Positions 7,931 through 16,325 of a stretch of 28,421 bases of DNA are shown here, in pieces; position 1 is the first letter of the stretch; every line of letters begins with the position of its first letter. The stretch is from CAUZEO01 sp963578625. Its GTDB lineage: Bacteria > Verrucomicrobiota > Kiritimatiellia > SLOV01. The notes below the pieces were generated by a model. That model saw only the letters and a list, made by a program, of their open reading frames with translations. It had not been told where the DNA came from and did not search any database. The translations under genes and the position numbers were made by a program. The DNA lies in NCBI GenBank assembly GCA_963578625.1, contig CAUZEO010000024.1, forward strand, positions 1-28,421, given 5' to 3'.

Positions 7931-7940
7931 GATAAGCAGG

Positions 7941-10193
7941 CTAGCGGATCCGTTTCAGCGCCTTTTCAACTTCGGCGCGAACTCTTTCACTGCGGGATGC
8001 GGCTTCGCGTAGACCGGTCTTGGCGTCGGGGGATCTCAACTCACCCAGTGCCCGGACGATGTAGATGCTCGCCTCCTCGTTCGTTTCATTGCTGAGCGCG
8101 ATGATCAGCGGGTCCACCGCTTCCTGCCCGCCCGAAATTCCCAGGCACAATGCGGAATGGGCGCGAACCGTTGGGGAGACATCGTCGAGTAGAACAGTCA
8201 ACTTGAGGCGGATGCCGTCATCCACGCGGCTGGAGAGTTCATATGCGGCGACCGAACCGACCTCCGCATCGCCGAGAGTTTCTATCAGGAGGGGTACGGC
8301 CATCGGGTGGTCGGCGTTACCCAGTTCGTGCAACGCCCGGTGCTTCGCCGCCAGATCGGTGCCGGCGAGAATCGACCGTGCCTGGTCATAAGGGTCAGAT
8401 GGTGAATTCCCGCCGTCCGGGATTTCATCGAGAACCGCTTCCAGCTGGCGATTGCGATCCGCCATCACCGTCGTAAGCTTGTCGAGAGATTGTTTAACGG
8501 CGCTGTTTTGGGAATCGAACAAGCTGAATCTTCCCCGGCTGTGATAGTCGTCCAGTGCCTCCTCCGCATAGGCCCGGCACTCCGGGTCGCTGATCGCGGT
8601 CTGCATGAGGGGACTGAGAATCCTCATGTCTTTTTGTTTTCCCAGGCTTCGTACCGCCTTGATTCGAACTTCCGCGTCGGGATGTTTCAGCAGTTCTATC
8701 AGCAGGTTGATAAAGCGATGACGGGGAGCAACTCCCATTGCTTTCAGGGCGAGGTTCCGGAGCTGAGGATCGGTATTCTTCGCCGCTTCCGCCAGGATCC
8801 AATCCGACACCGACTCCAGGTTCGCGGCCCGTCGAATCGCGTCATGTTCGCCGTGTTCAACGAGCATGAGGAGCAGATTTCTGCGTACGTTGGGATCCTG
8901 GTCGAGATGCGCTTGCAGCAGTGTTTCTGCCGCCTTTTCGATCTGATCCGAACGTAATTGCTCCGGGGCGGCAATTTCACGGCCCAGTGTTGTGACCGCC
9001 TCCGCGCGAACCGGCGCCTTCTCCGAGCCCAGATGCGCGCGTGCGACATCCAGGTAATCTCTTGAGAGAATTCGTACTCCGAGAAACGAGACGTATACCA
9101 GCAGGGACGCGGCGACGAGACCGCCCACCAGTTCCACGCGGTGCCGGAGAACCCAGCGGCGGGCGCGGGTGCGCCATGTCCGGGGTTTCGCGGTGATCGG
9201 ATCTCCGTTGATGAATGCTCGAAGGTCCTTGGACATTTCCGCGGCGGAACTGTACCTCATGGAGGGCACCTTCTCCATCGCTTTCATGCAGATTGCGCCC
9301 AACTCTCCTTCGATCATGGGATTCGCATCCACCAGGGGCGGTGGGTCCTCATTCAAGACTCGGCCCAGAGTTTCCATCAGGGTATTTCCCTGAAAGGGCG
9401 GCTCCTTGGTCAGCATGCAGTAGAGAATGGCTCCCAGGGAATAGACATCGGAACGCTCTCCGGTTGCCGACACGTGCCCGCCCGCCTGCTCGGGCGACAT
9501 GAACGCGGGTGTTCCCATGATATCCCCGGTCATCGAGACCATGGAGTTGGAGTACATATCTTTCGCCAGTCCGAAGTCCATCACCATCGGGTTTCCCTGG
9601 CGGTCGACGATGATATTTCCCGGCTTCAGATCCCGGTGGATGATTCCGTTCTCGTGCGCATAGTAAACCGCATCGCAGATGCGGGAGCACATGTCCGCAA
9701 TAAGCCGTGTGGATGAAATCCCGTTCTTCTCCATGAACGTGTCGAGCGCGAGCCCGTCGATGTAGTCCATCGTGAAAAACGGCTGGTTCTCGTACTCCCC
9801 GACCTCATGTACGGATATGATATTCGGATGGCGAAGTTTCGCGATGGCGCGCGACTCGCGTTCGAAGCGCTGTTTATGCGCGTCGGACGCGTGGGTGCCC
9901 GCGATGAGCAGCTTGAGCGCGACGATCCGGTCCAGTCCGTCCTGGTGCGCCCGATAGACGACACCCATGGCCCCGCGACCGATCTCGCCGTCGATCAGGT
10001 ACTGGCCGAGCCGGACCGGAATCACCCGGGGGATGTCCCCCACCTTGGCGCGGAGCCCCGGTTTGCTCGGTCTCGGTTTCTTGACGACGGTTGGGGGAAT
10101 GTCTTGCGACGGAGGACGGGTTTGATGGTCCGAGCCGGGTTTATCCTCGGAGTCGGAGTTGTCGGGTACCGGTTTGACGGTGCTTTCGCGCAT
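7941..10193 (-). CDS. Transmembrane Ser/Thr protein kinase with C-terminal HEAT-type repeats
   Basis: A 750-residue Hanks-type kinase. The first ~60 residues are polar and Pro/Lys-rich. The kinase domain runs ~62-330: GRGAMG loop, VALK lysine (Lys94), HRDLKPGNII (Asp188), DFGLAKD (Asp206), MGTPAFMSPEQ activation segment. It is an RD kinase and has all catalytic residues. A membrane helix lies at ~355-376 (VELVGGLVAASLLVYVSFLG). From ~385 to the end, short helical repeats of the HEAT/PBS-lyase type are visible (for example HPDAEVRIKAVRSLGK and VSPTVRAHSALCLG), probably a protein-binding scaffold on the far side of the membrane. The frame also allows a GTG at 10199, two codons earlier; ATG at 10193 is preferred, though neither has a clear ribosome site. 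It is divergent from the FHA histidine kinase gene, with under 50 bases between them. Confidence 0.92.
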   Translation of the reverse strand: MRESTVKPVPDNSDSEDKPGSDHQTRPPSQDIPPTVVKKPRPSKPGLRAKVGDIPRVIPVRLGQYLIDGEIGRGAMGVVYRAHQDGLDRIVALKLLIAGTHASDAHKQRFERESRAIAKLRHPNIISVHEVGEYENQPFFTMDYIDGLALDTFMEKNGISSTRLIADMCSRICDAVYYAHENGIIHRDLKPGNIIVDRQGNPMVMDFGLAKDMYSNSMVSMTGDIMGTPAFMSPEQAGGHVSATGERSDVYSLGAILYCMLTKEPPFQGNTLMETLGRVLNEDPPPLVDANPMIEGELGAICMKAMEKVPSMRYSSAAEMSKDLRAFINGDPITAKPRTWRTRARRWVLRHRVELVGGLVAASLLVYVSFLGVRILSRDYLDVARAHLGSEKAPVRAEAVTTLGREIAAPEQLRSDQIEKAAETLLQAHLDQDPNVRRNLLLMLVEHGEHDAIRRAANLESVSDWILAEAAKNTDPQLRNLALKAMGVAPRHRFINLLIELLKHPDAEVRIKAVRSLGKQKDMRILSPLMQTAISDPECRAYAEEALDDYHSRGRFSLFDSQNSAVKQSLDKLTTVMADRNRQLEAVLDEIPDGGNSPSDPYDQARSILAGTDLAAKHRALHELGNADHPMAVPLLIETLGDAEVGSVAAYELSSRVDDGIRLKLTVLLDDVSPTVRAHSALCLGISGGQEAVDPLIIALSNETNEEASIYIVRALGELRSPDAKTGLREAASRSERVRAEVEKALKRIR

Positions 10194-10239
10194 GGGCACG
10201 AATATACCAGAAATCCAGGAGGAGCGAAAGGGATGATGT

Positions 10240-11985
10240 GTGCCGGATTTGCCTTGGAAACGCGGCGCGATTGACGCTATCTATGCCGGGATGCAGCAAA
10301 GCCCCGTACTGGCAATTACGCAGGGTCCCGACAAGGGGCAGGTCATTCCCGTTGACTCGGACTCCGTCCGCATCGGTCGCGATCCGGCCTGTCAGATTTT
10401 TCTCAGCGATGCGCAGGTATCGAGAAGGCACGTGAAAATTTACAAGACGCAGTCCTCGTGGAACATCGTCGACCTCAATAGCAGCAACGGAACGCTCGTC
10501 AACGGGGAGCCGGTCACGCTGAAGGAGTTGAAAGACGGGGACGTCTTTATCATCGGCGAATCGATGATCGGGTTTCACCTGTCCGGCGACTCCCCTTCCC
10601 CCGACGGATCTGCCGCGAAATACTCCGCCACCCAGACCATCGTAATCGATGAGCACAGTCTTTATACGCATTGGGAAAGTCAGGATACCGTTGACGAACT
10701 CAAGCGTGCCCGCACGGACCTGGAGGCGTTGTATCGCGTGGGGCGTACCATCAACGGCATCCTGAGAACTTCGGAACTCGTGCCCATGCTGCTCGAAGTG
10801 ATTTTCCAGGAATTGCCGCGGGTGGATCGCTGCTCTGTCTACCTCAGGGATGACGCAGGCACGCTCACGTGCGCAGCGGGCAAGATTCGGGACCGGGAAG
10901 AGAAAGATGCTGAGGTGATCTTCAGCCAGACCCTGGCGGACGCGGTGCTGCGGGATGGAACGGCCCAACTCACCTATGACGCGTTGCAGGACCACCGGTT
11001 TGCCGAAGTGGAAAGTGTACAGCAGCAGGGAATCCGGGCCGCGATATGCGTTCCTCTTCAGGCGAATGAGCAGTTGTTCGGGATCCTGTACGCAGATTCG
11101 AGGAACCCGGGAAACCGGTTTCGCGTGGACGACTTGCGCTTTATGGCGGCCATCGGTTTGCAGGCAGGAACGGCCATTGAAAACGCGAGGCTTTACGAAC
11201 GGCTCGTACAGGAAAAGGCGGCGCTTGACGACGCGAACCAGGAGCTGAAGTCGGCACAAGACCAGTTGGTACAGTCGGAGAAATTGGCGGCAGTCGGTCA
11301 GCTCGCGTCGGGAATTGTGCACGACATGAAGAATCCCATGACCGTTATTCTGGGATATGCCGGTCTGATTAAGGACAAGGTGAAGGGCCTGACGGCCGAC
11401 CAGGAAGATGACCACGGCATTGGGCACCTGGCGGACGAAGTTGAGGACGGCGTTGACCAGGTAAACCAGGTGATCGAGCAGTTGCTGTTGTTCGCGCGCC
11501 CATCCGAGCCAAAAGTCCACTCTGTATCCACCAGTAAAATTGTTGCGGACACGTTACGTTTCCTGAAGCATGAAACAAATGCTGCCGGGATCAAGGTCGA
11601 GAATCAGGTTCCGGAGGTCCTCCCGGATCTAAACATCGACGAAAACCAAATAAAGCAGGTGTTCATCAACATTGTTTTGAATGCGGTGCAGGCAATAAAG
11701 CGAAGGAAAGGACTTCTGGTGGTGACCGGTGAAACGGTGTGCCGTGAAGGCGGGCAGTTTGTCGATCTGACGTTTCAGGACAATGGCTGCGGAATGAGCC
11801 CGGAACAGTGCTTACGTATTTTCGAACCCTTCTACACTACGAAAGTGCCGGGATCAGGGGTTGGCGGTACCGGACTGGGGCTTTCGGTGAGTTACGCGAT
11901 CATTGAGAAGCACGGCGGTTCCATATCCGTGACCAGCCATCCCGGTGAAGGAAGCAGATTCATTGTAACCCTTCCGGGGCACTGA
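10240..11985 (+). CDS. FHA-GAF sensor histidine kinase
   Basis: A cytoplasmic-looking hybrid sensor with no membrane helix. Residues ~22-115 are an FHA domain, the phosphothreonine-binding fold: RIGRDP, SDAQVSRRH and LNSSNGTLVNG carry the conserved Gly-Arg, Ser-Arg-His and Asn-Gly. Residues ~155-325 form a GAF domain. A coiled-coil linker (~325-345) leads into the dimerisation domain with the H-box GIVHDMKNP, where His361 is the phosphorylation site. The ATPase domain (~455-581) shows the N-box NIVLNAVQAI, DNGCGMS, FEPFYTTK and GGTGLGLS. The start is a GTG at 10240 with AAAGGG seven bases upstream and a stronger AGGAGGAG further off; ATG at 10291 would also keep the FHA domain whole. No response regulator is nearby. 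The head-to-head Ser/Thr kinase is a natural candidate source of the FHA ligand, which is an inference. Confidence 0.93.
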   Translation: MPDLPWKRGAIDAIYAGMQQSPVLAITQGPDKGQVIPVDSDSVRIGRDPACQIFLSDAQVSRRHVKIYKTQSSWNIVDLNSSNGTLVNGEPVTLKELKDGDVFIIGESMIGFHLSGDSPSPDGSAAKYSATQTIVIDEHSLYTHWESQDTVDELKRARTDLEALYRVGRTINGILRTSELVPMLLEVIFQELPRVDRCSVYLRDDAGTLTCAAGKIRDREEKDAEVIFSQTLADAVLRDGTAQLTYDALQDHRFAEVESVQQQGIRAAICVPLQANEQLFGILYADSRNPGNRFRVDDLRFMAAIGLQAGTAIENARLYERLVQEKAALDDANQELKSAQDQLVQSEKLAAVGQLASGIVHDMKNPMTVILGYAGLIKDKVKGLTADQEDDHGIGHLADEVEDGVDQVNQVIEQLLLFARPSEPKVHSVSTSKIVADTLRFLKHETNAAGIKVENQVPEVLPDLNIDENQIKQVFINIVLNAVQAIKRRKGLLVVTGETVCREGGQFVDLTFQDNGCGMSPEQCLRIFEPFYTTKVPGSGVGGTGLGLSVSYAIIEKHGGSISVTSHPGEGSRFIVTLPGH

Positions 11986-11996
11986 AGATAAGCGGG

Positions 11997-12332
11997 TTAG
12001 GAATTCGGTGAGATCTGCGCAAGTCGTGCTGAGATTTCTTGGTTTCCCTTTTCACCCGCGAGATCTGCCGCGGTCCTGCCGTCAACCGTCTTCAGGGTTG
12101 CGTCGGCGCCGTTTTTGAGGAGCAAATCGACGATCGCGGATTGCCCGTGGTAGGCTGCAAAATGTAACGCGGTTTCACCGCGCGTATTCTGAATATCCAG
12201 GCTTGCCCTGCTATCGATCAGGAACGAAACGACATCCACATTTCCCACTCCGGGAATTCGCTGCAAAATGGTTTCTTCGCTCTCGGATACCGTGTCCACG
12301 GTCGCGCCGTGTTCGATAAGCCAACGAATCAT
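11997..12332 (-). CDS. Small ankyrin-repeat protein, possibly 5'-truncated
   Basis: The 111 residues hold about three ankyrin repeats: IRWLIEHGATVDTV, VDVVSFLIDSRASLDIQNTRGETALHFAAYHGQ, and SAIVDLLLKNGADATLKTVDGRTAADLAGEKG. Ankyrin repeats are protein-binding scaffolds; no enzyme part is present. The open frame continues 5' of the ATG for 21 codons and reads like the rest of a repeat (RNLALFEMIRW), but has no start codon before a stop at 12396-12398. The gene may therefore be the 3' part of a longer one. It converges on the histidine kinase gene (11 bases between stops) with no visible terminator. Confidence 0.7.
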   Translation of the reverse strand: MIRWLIEHGATVDTVSESEETILQRIPGVGNVDVVSFLIDSRASLDIQNTRGETALHFAAYHGQSAIVDLLLKNGADATLKTVDGRTAADLAGEKGNQEISARLAQISPNS

Positions 12333-12406
12333 CTCAAAGAGGGCAAGGTTCCGGCATCCGGGCGCCCCGGTTGGCTTGAATTGATGATGTGCGTGTTATG
12401 CCATTT

Positions 12407-12967
12407 CTATTCTCTTGTCAGCGCTGAGATTACTCTTTCGTGATCTTCCGGAGTCTGCGTCTTGATTCGGGGCAATTGGTTGTCGCCGACTTCAAAAGTT
12501 GTTCCGAATTTTGCGTTAATTTTTTCGACGATGCTCGCCGGCGAATCCACGATGTCCGAATAGGATATGCGCAGGATTCTTCGTGCGGTCATTGCTGCCG
12601 CCATCATTAGAATAGCCCATCGGAGAGTTAGCGCCCATCGTTGGAGCTGCCAATGCTCGTATCTCCCGCTCATGCTGTTCAAAAACCCCGGATAATCCCG
12701 CCAAAGAAAAACTGTCGGTCTTTTTCTTCGATAGGCCCAGAAGAGAACGCAGGACATGTGCCAGTGTCCGGTAATGCGAATGGATCTGTTGTGTTCTTTC
12801 AAGTAGGCGCAAAAGGAAGTGCTTGCCGCCGACCCTGTGGTCTCCACCACGATTCCGGCATCCGGGTCAAGTGGGCCCCATCCTCGTTGCGCGGGACTTG
12901 GAAACCAGCGATACCGTAGTAGCGCGAGCGGGTTCCAACTGGCGAACAGGTCAAATCCCGCGGCCAA
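12407..12967 (-). CDS. Sulfotransferase-like protein
   Basis: This 186-residue protein resembles the sulfotransferase fold in outline. VVETTGSAAST (~40-50) sits where the 5'-phosphosulfate loop of PAPS-dependent sulfotransferases would be. PTVFLWRDYPGFLNSM (~84-99) resembles the 3'-phosphate strand and RD motif. RISYSDIVDSPASIVEKINAKFG (~133-155) resembles the YEDLVxDP-type segment, and KFGTTF fits the following motif. Sulfotransferases move sulfate from PAPS onto sugars, lipids or proteins. It starts with TTG at 12967; the frame stays open back to the sulfatase stop at 13019, so the true N-terminus is uncertain. The gene lies 51 bases after the sulfatase gene on the same strand, probably in one operon. 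The assignment rests on motif shape, not strong identity. Confidence 0.55.
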   Translation of the reverse strand: MAAGFDLFASWNPLALLRYRWFPSPAQRGWGPLDPDAGIVVETTGSAASTSFCAYLKEHNRSIRITGHWHMSCVLFWAYRRKRPTVFLWRDYPGFLNSMSGRYEHWQLQRWALTLRWAILMMAAAMTARRILRISYSDIVDSPASIVEKINAKFGTTFEVGDNQLPRIKTQTPEDHERVISALTRE

Positions 12968-13018
12968 TATCGATGCAAAAAAAGATCGGAAGAGTAACGG
13001 TATGATTTTACTCCCTGC

Positions 13019-14530
13019 TCACTTCGGCGCCATAGCGTCTTTCCAGGAGCTGCGGATCATTTCCTTGCTGGGTTTTGCCACTCCCGCGTCGTCGCCGGGT
13101 GTCCACCAGGCGTCGAGCGTGCGGGTGAGTTTCTGGACGACTTCGCGGTACTCTTCCTGGTCGGCGAGATTCTGCCGCTCGCCGGGATCATCAAGAACGT
13201 GGTAGAGAGCCGTACCTAGTTCGTACTCATTCCACGGCAGTTCGTCGTGCACGTGGGGTACGATCAGTTTGTAGGGGCCGTGCCGAAGCCATCGGTAAGC
13301 GATGAACTTGGACGGGCTGCCGTAGTCGGTTGCATCGGCGGGATAAATCTCTCCAAAAGCAGGCAAGTCGGGGAGAGGACGTTCTCCACGCGCGGAGGGA
13401 AGCAAGCTGATCCCCGGCAGATCAGCCGCCAACTCCAGGAACCCGGCGGCGTCGAGAACGGTGGGCGCGATATCGATGCTTCGGCAAATCTGAGGATGCA
13501 CAGAAGGTTTCACCACGCCGTCCCATCGCAGCAGGATCGGGGTACGTATCCCGGTCTCGTACGGCGACAACTTGCTGCGATTGTCCATCTGGCCATACTC
13601 ATTTAGGGAGAAGCCGTTGTCTGAAACAAAAATAAACAATGTCTGCTCGGCGATTCCCTTTTTCTCAATGTACCCGACGAGCTGCCCTACCGTTTCGTCA
13701 AACCAAGTGCAATTCGCATAATATAACTGTTGATGGGTTAGCGCGTTGGTGTTCGCGGCGTACCTGGCCCTGATTCGCTCGGGCGGATTGTGTGGATGGT
13801 GCGGCAGGTAGGGCGCGTAGCAGACGAAGAACGGCTTCTGCTCGTTTTCATCGATAAAATCAAAGATAGGGCCCATCGTAGATCTGCCGATCTTTAGTCC
13901 AGCGTCACCGTTGCCGTGATATGGCTTCAAGCCCAGGTGATCTTCGATCGGATGGGGTCGTCCATGAGTGAGGCCGTCGGTGAATCCGGCGTCGCGAAAG
14001 GATCGTTCCCAGAATTTTCCCGTCTGCAAACTCCGGTATCCGGCCCGCGAGAGCAGGCCGGGAATCGTGGGAACGGACCGTATCAAGTGAGAAGCGACGT
14101 CGCGAAGCGCTGTGTACTCGTCGAAATCGAAATGATAGAGCCATGGCGCACCCGGTGGCGGGTGATTGTAATGAATGCCATGATGGTGAGGGTAGAGCCC
14201 CGTCAAAATCGAGGCAAGGGACGGACGGCAAATGCTGGATGTCACGTAGCCGTTGGGATATTGCGCGGACATCGCCGCCAGGCGGTCGAGATTCGGCGTC
14301 TGAACTTCGGCGTTGCCCATGAAACCGAAATCGGTGTAGCCATGGTCGTCTGATATGATCAAAACGATATTGGGCGGCCGGGGAGCGGCGGCGGACAGCG
14401 GGCAGGCAGGGAAGCCGAACTGTGCCAAAACCGCGAACATCACCGCGGTAAACGAAACGGCTGCTTGATTTCTTTTTATATAGAAATCGCAGCAGGTGTC
14501 CCTGATTCTAGTAGCTTTCAATGCAATCAT
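13019..14530 (-). CDS. Exported sulfatase, formylglycine type
   Basis: The protein (503 residues) belongs to the alkaline-phosphatase-like sulfatases that cleave sulfate esters, here probably on a polysaccharide outside the cytoplasm. Metal-binding IVLIISDDHGY lies at ~55-65. The maturation site reads ICRPSLASILTGLYP with Cys101; the Cys and Pro are in place but the usual Arg of C-x-P-S-R is Leu. Further landmarks are HPHNPPERIRARY, VSDNGFSLNEYG (metal Asp/Asn) and RSKLSPYETGIRTPILLRW (Lys). A hydrophobic stretch at ~24-45, ending SAAA, is a likely signal peptide after a long basic N-region. The frame opens at a TTG at 14563; ATG at 14530 is more likely. It leads an operon with the sulfotransferase-like gene and is divergent from the propeller gene. 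Substrate is unknown. Confidence 0.9.
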   Translation of the reverse strand: MIALKATRIRDTCCDFYIKRNQAAVSFTAVMFAVLAQFGFPACPLSAAAPRPPNIVLIISDDHGYTDFGFMGNAEVQTPNLDRLAAMSAQYPNGYVTSSICRPSLASILTGLYPHHHGIHYNHPPPGAPWLYHFDFDEYTALRDVASHLIRSVPTIPGLLSRAGYRSLQTGKFWERSFRDAGFTDGLTHGRPHPIEDHLGLKPYHGNGDAGLKIGRSTMGPIFDFIDENEQKPFFVCYAPYLPHHPHNPPERIRARYAANTNALTHQQLYYANCTWFDETVGQLVGYIEKKGIAEQTLFIFVSDNGFSLNEYGQMDNRSKLSPYETGIRTPILLRWDGVVKPSVHPQICRSIDIAPTVLDAAGFLELAADLPGISLLPSARGERPLPDLPAFGEIYPADATDYGSPSKFIAYRWLRHGPYKLIVPHVHDELPWNEYELGTALYHVLDDPGERQNLADQEEYREVVQKLTRTLDAWWTPGDDAGVAKPSKEMIRSSWKDAMAPK

Positions 14531-14651
14531 GCCTTGTCGATGCGACCCTGATTGGTATATCAAACAGTTTCATGCTCGGCAAAGATGATTACGCTGAGAT
14601 TGAGTGTCCCATGCACGGATCCGGTTATCTACAGGAACCACACATAGCAGA

Positions 14652-16268
14652 ATGTCGCAGGTTTTACAGCCTGACGCGCTGAAGCCGGATTCGCGGCGGC
14701 GACGCGAAGTACCGGCTCGTGGAAAGGGCCTGTCTTTGCGACCCATTCGTAGAGTTGTCTTTTTCGGGGTCGTAATCGTAGCGATCCTCTACGCGGTCCT
14801 CCGGTGGTTTGACCGCAGCGGGGAAGTCATGTGGAGCTATCCTGCGGAACCCGCGAAAGGCGAGCTTTTCGATCTTGCGATAAGCGGTAGCCTGCTGATC
14901 TCACTCTTCGAAGACGGAAGCTGTTTTGCGCTGCGCCAGGATGGGGGCGCCGTCGCCTGGGCACATCTACCGGGCACCTTCCCTTTTCGGCCCCGGCATC
15001 TGCTTCTCTTTCGGGATCACGTATTGGTGGGTGGGGATGCCGGGATAACCCTCCTTCGAAGGCAAGACGGTCAGATACTCTGGAACCGCAGTATGCCCAT
15101 GCAGTCAGGCGATAGCTGGACCGCTGGTGAATCCGGCCTTCTTGTTTCGCAACGGCTGTACCAGTCCTATGATGACGCCCTCAATCCTTCCCCGCCGGGA
15201 ACCGGCGCCGGCAGTTGGTCCACCCGTTCGAAAGTTTGCCTGATCGGCTGGGAAGACGGCGCCGACGTTTGGACTCGAACAGACCCGTCTTCTGCGGTCG
15301 AACAGCTCGCGTGGTTGGGATCCGGGGCCCTGATTCTCTCGCATCGGCAGCCGGTCGTCGATTGGGTTCCGTGCGAACAGCACGGTGAGCCCGATACCAT
15401 GGCGCGGATTCAATGTGCTGATTGCCGGTACGAGCAGATACAGGAGTCCAGCTTTCTGATCGAAGTTGTCGATCCGCAGGACGCGGAGGAAATCTGGACC
15501 ACAGAAATTCCTGCCGCGACATTGCCGCTGGCCAAGGTGTCAGGCGACCGGTTGATGCTGGTCACGCCGCGCGCCGCGATCTCTTTTTCGCCCAGCGGCG
15601 ACCGAAACTGGGACGTCGAATTCACCGATGTGGTGACCGTGGCGACCCAGACGGACAGCGACCTGTTCGTCTGTCTTCGAGACACCCAACTGATTTCGAT
15701 AGACCTGGCATCGGGAAAGCCGCGCTGGCAGAGAGCATTGGACGGCGCGGCGGAATTGCTGTTGCCGGGTCACGATCGGGTCTATGCCGTCGTGGCGGGA
15801 CTGGAAGTTGAAAGCCATGATTCAGAGAACCCGGTAGAACGAATGATCCGTAAAGTCGTTACGAAGGTGAAGTATCCCTACTACCCGTTCTACCTGGATA
15901 CCTCCAGGCATGTTTATTTCGTCGCATACCGATCCAGCGACGGACGCAGGACTTGGCACCGGCGAATGGATTCGGGTACGGTCGCGACCGGAAGCAAGGA
16001 ATGCTTCCTTCTGCTGCGAGATGAAAATGTGGACAGCGCCGTTCATTCCGAAATCCACTCCTGCTCACCGGGCCGGGGCAGATCGAACTGGATGTGCTCC
16101 ACGTATGCTTACGCATCTGATATCATGGAGGGAGAGAATAGTGTGTTTTTCGTTTCGACATCAAGTTCCCCTCGGGCACCTCCTTCGTCCATTGACCCGG
16201 CTCCGACCTCGAGCAAGATCATCGCACTGCGGCCGAGAGGTGTCGCCAATCGGCTAACACGGTTCTAA
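14652..16268 (+). CDS. Membrane-anchored PQQ-type beta-propeller protein
   Basis: A 538-residue protein with a basic cytoplasmic N-terminus, one membrane helix at ~34-50 (VVFFGVVIVAILYAVLRWF), and an outer part built from WD/PQQ-like blades. Blade-like segments include GGAVAWAHLPGTF, DAGITLLRRQDGQILWNRSM, AISFSPSGDRNWDVEF, QLISIDLASGKPRWQRAL and SSDGRRTWHRRMDSG. Such propellers bind partners or ligands at the cell surface; I see no dehydrogenase active site, so I do not call it an enzyme. The frame opens upstream at 14604 but ATG at 14652 is the likelier start; neither has a strong ribosome site. It is divergent from the sulfatase gene and 57 bases before the large GH42-like gene. Confidence 0.75.
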   Translation: MSQVLQPDALKPDSRRRREVPARGKGLSLRPIRRVVFFGVVIVAILYAVLRWFDRSGEVMWSYPAEPAKGELFDLAISGSLLISLFEDGSCFALRQDGGAVAWAHLPGTFPFRPRHLLLFRDHVLVGGDAGITLLRRQDGQILWNRSMPMQSGDSWTAGESGLLVSQRLYQSYDDALNPSPPGTGAGSWSTRSKVCLIGWEDGADVWTRTDPSSAVEQLAWLGSGALILSHRQPVVDWVPCEQHGEPDTMARIQCADCRYEQIQESSFLIEVVDPQDAEEIWTTEIPAATLPLAKVSGDRLMLVTPRAAISFSPSGDRNWDVEFTDVVTVATQTDSDLFVCLRDTQLISIDLASGKPRWQRALDGAAELLLPGHDRVYAVVAGLEVESHDSENPVERMIRKVVTKVKYPYYPFYLDTSRHVYFVAYRSSDGRRTWHRRMDSGTVATGSKECFLLLRDENVDSAVHSEIHSCSPGRGRSNWMCSTYAYASDIMEGENSVFFVSTSSSPRAPPSSIDPAPTSSKIIALRPRGVANRLTRF

Positions 16269-16325
16269 CGGCGGCGGACGAACCGATTGATCGATGGTAG
16301 AATCAGTAACGTGGGGAAAAAAATT

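Noticed and set aside
10141..11520. 459-codon minus-strand frame opposite the FHA histidine kinase
   Set aside because: Covers a gene with complete FHA, GAF and kinase motifs on the plus strand; no domain recognised in the translation.
14604..16268. PQQ-dependent dehydrogenase
   Set aside because: Propeller-like blades are present, but I see no quinoprotein active-site or cofactor-binding motifs, and the membrane anchor suggests a binding role.
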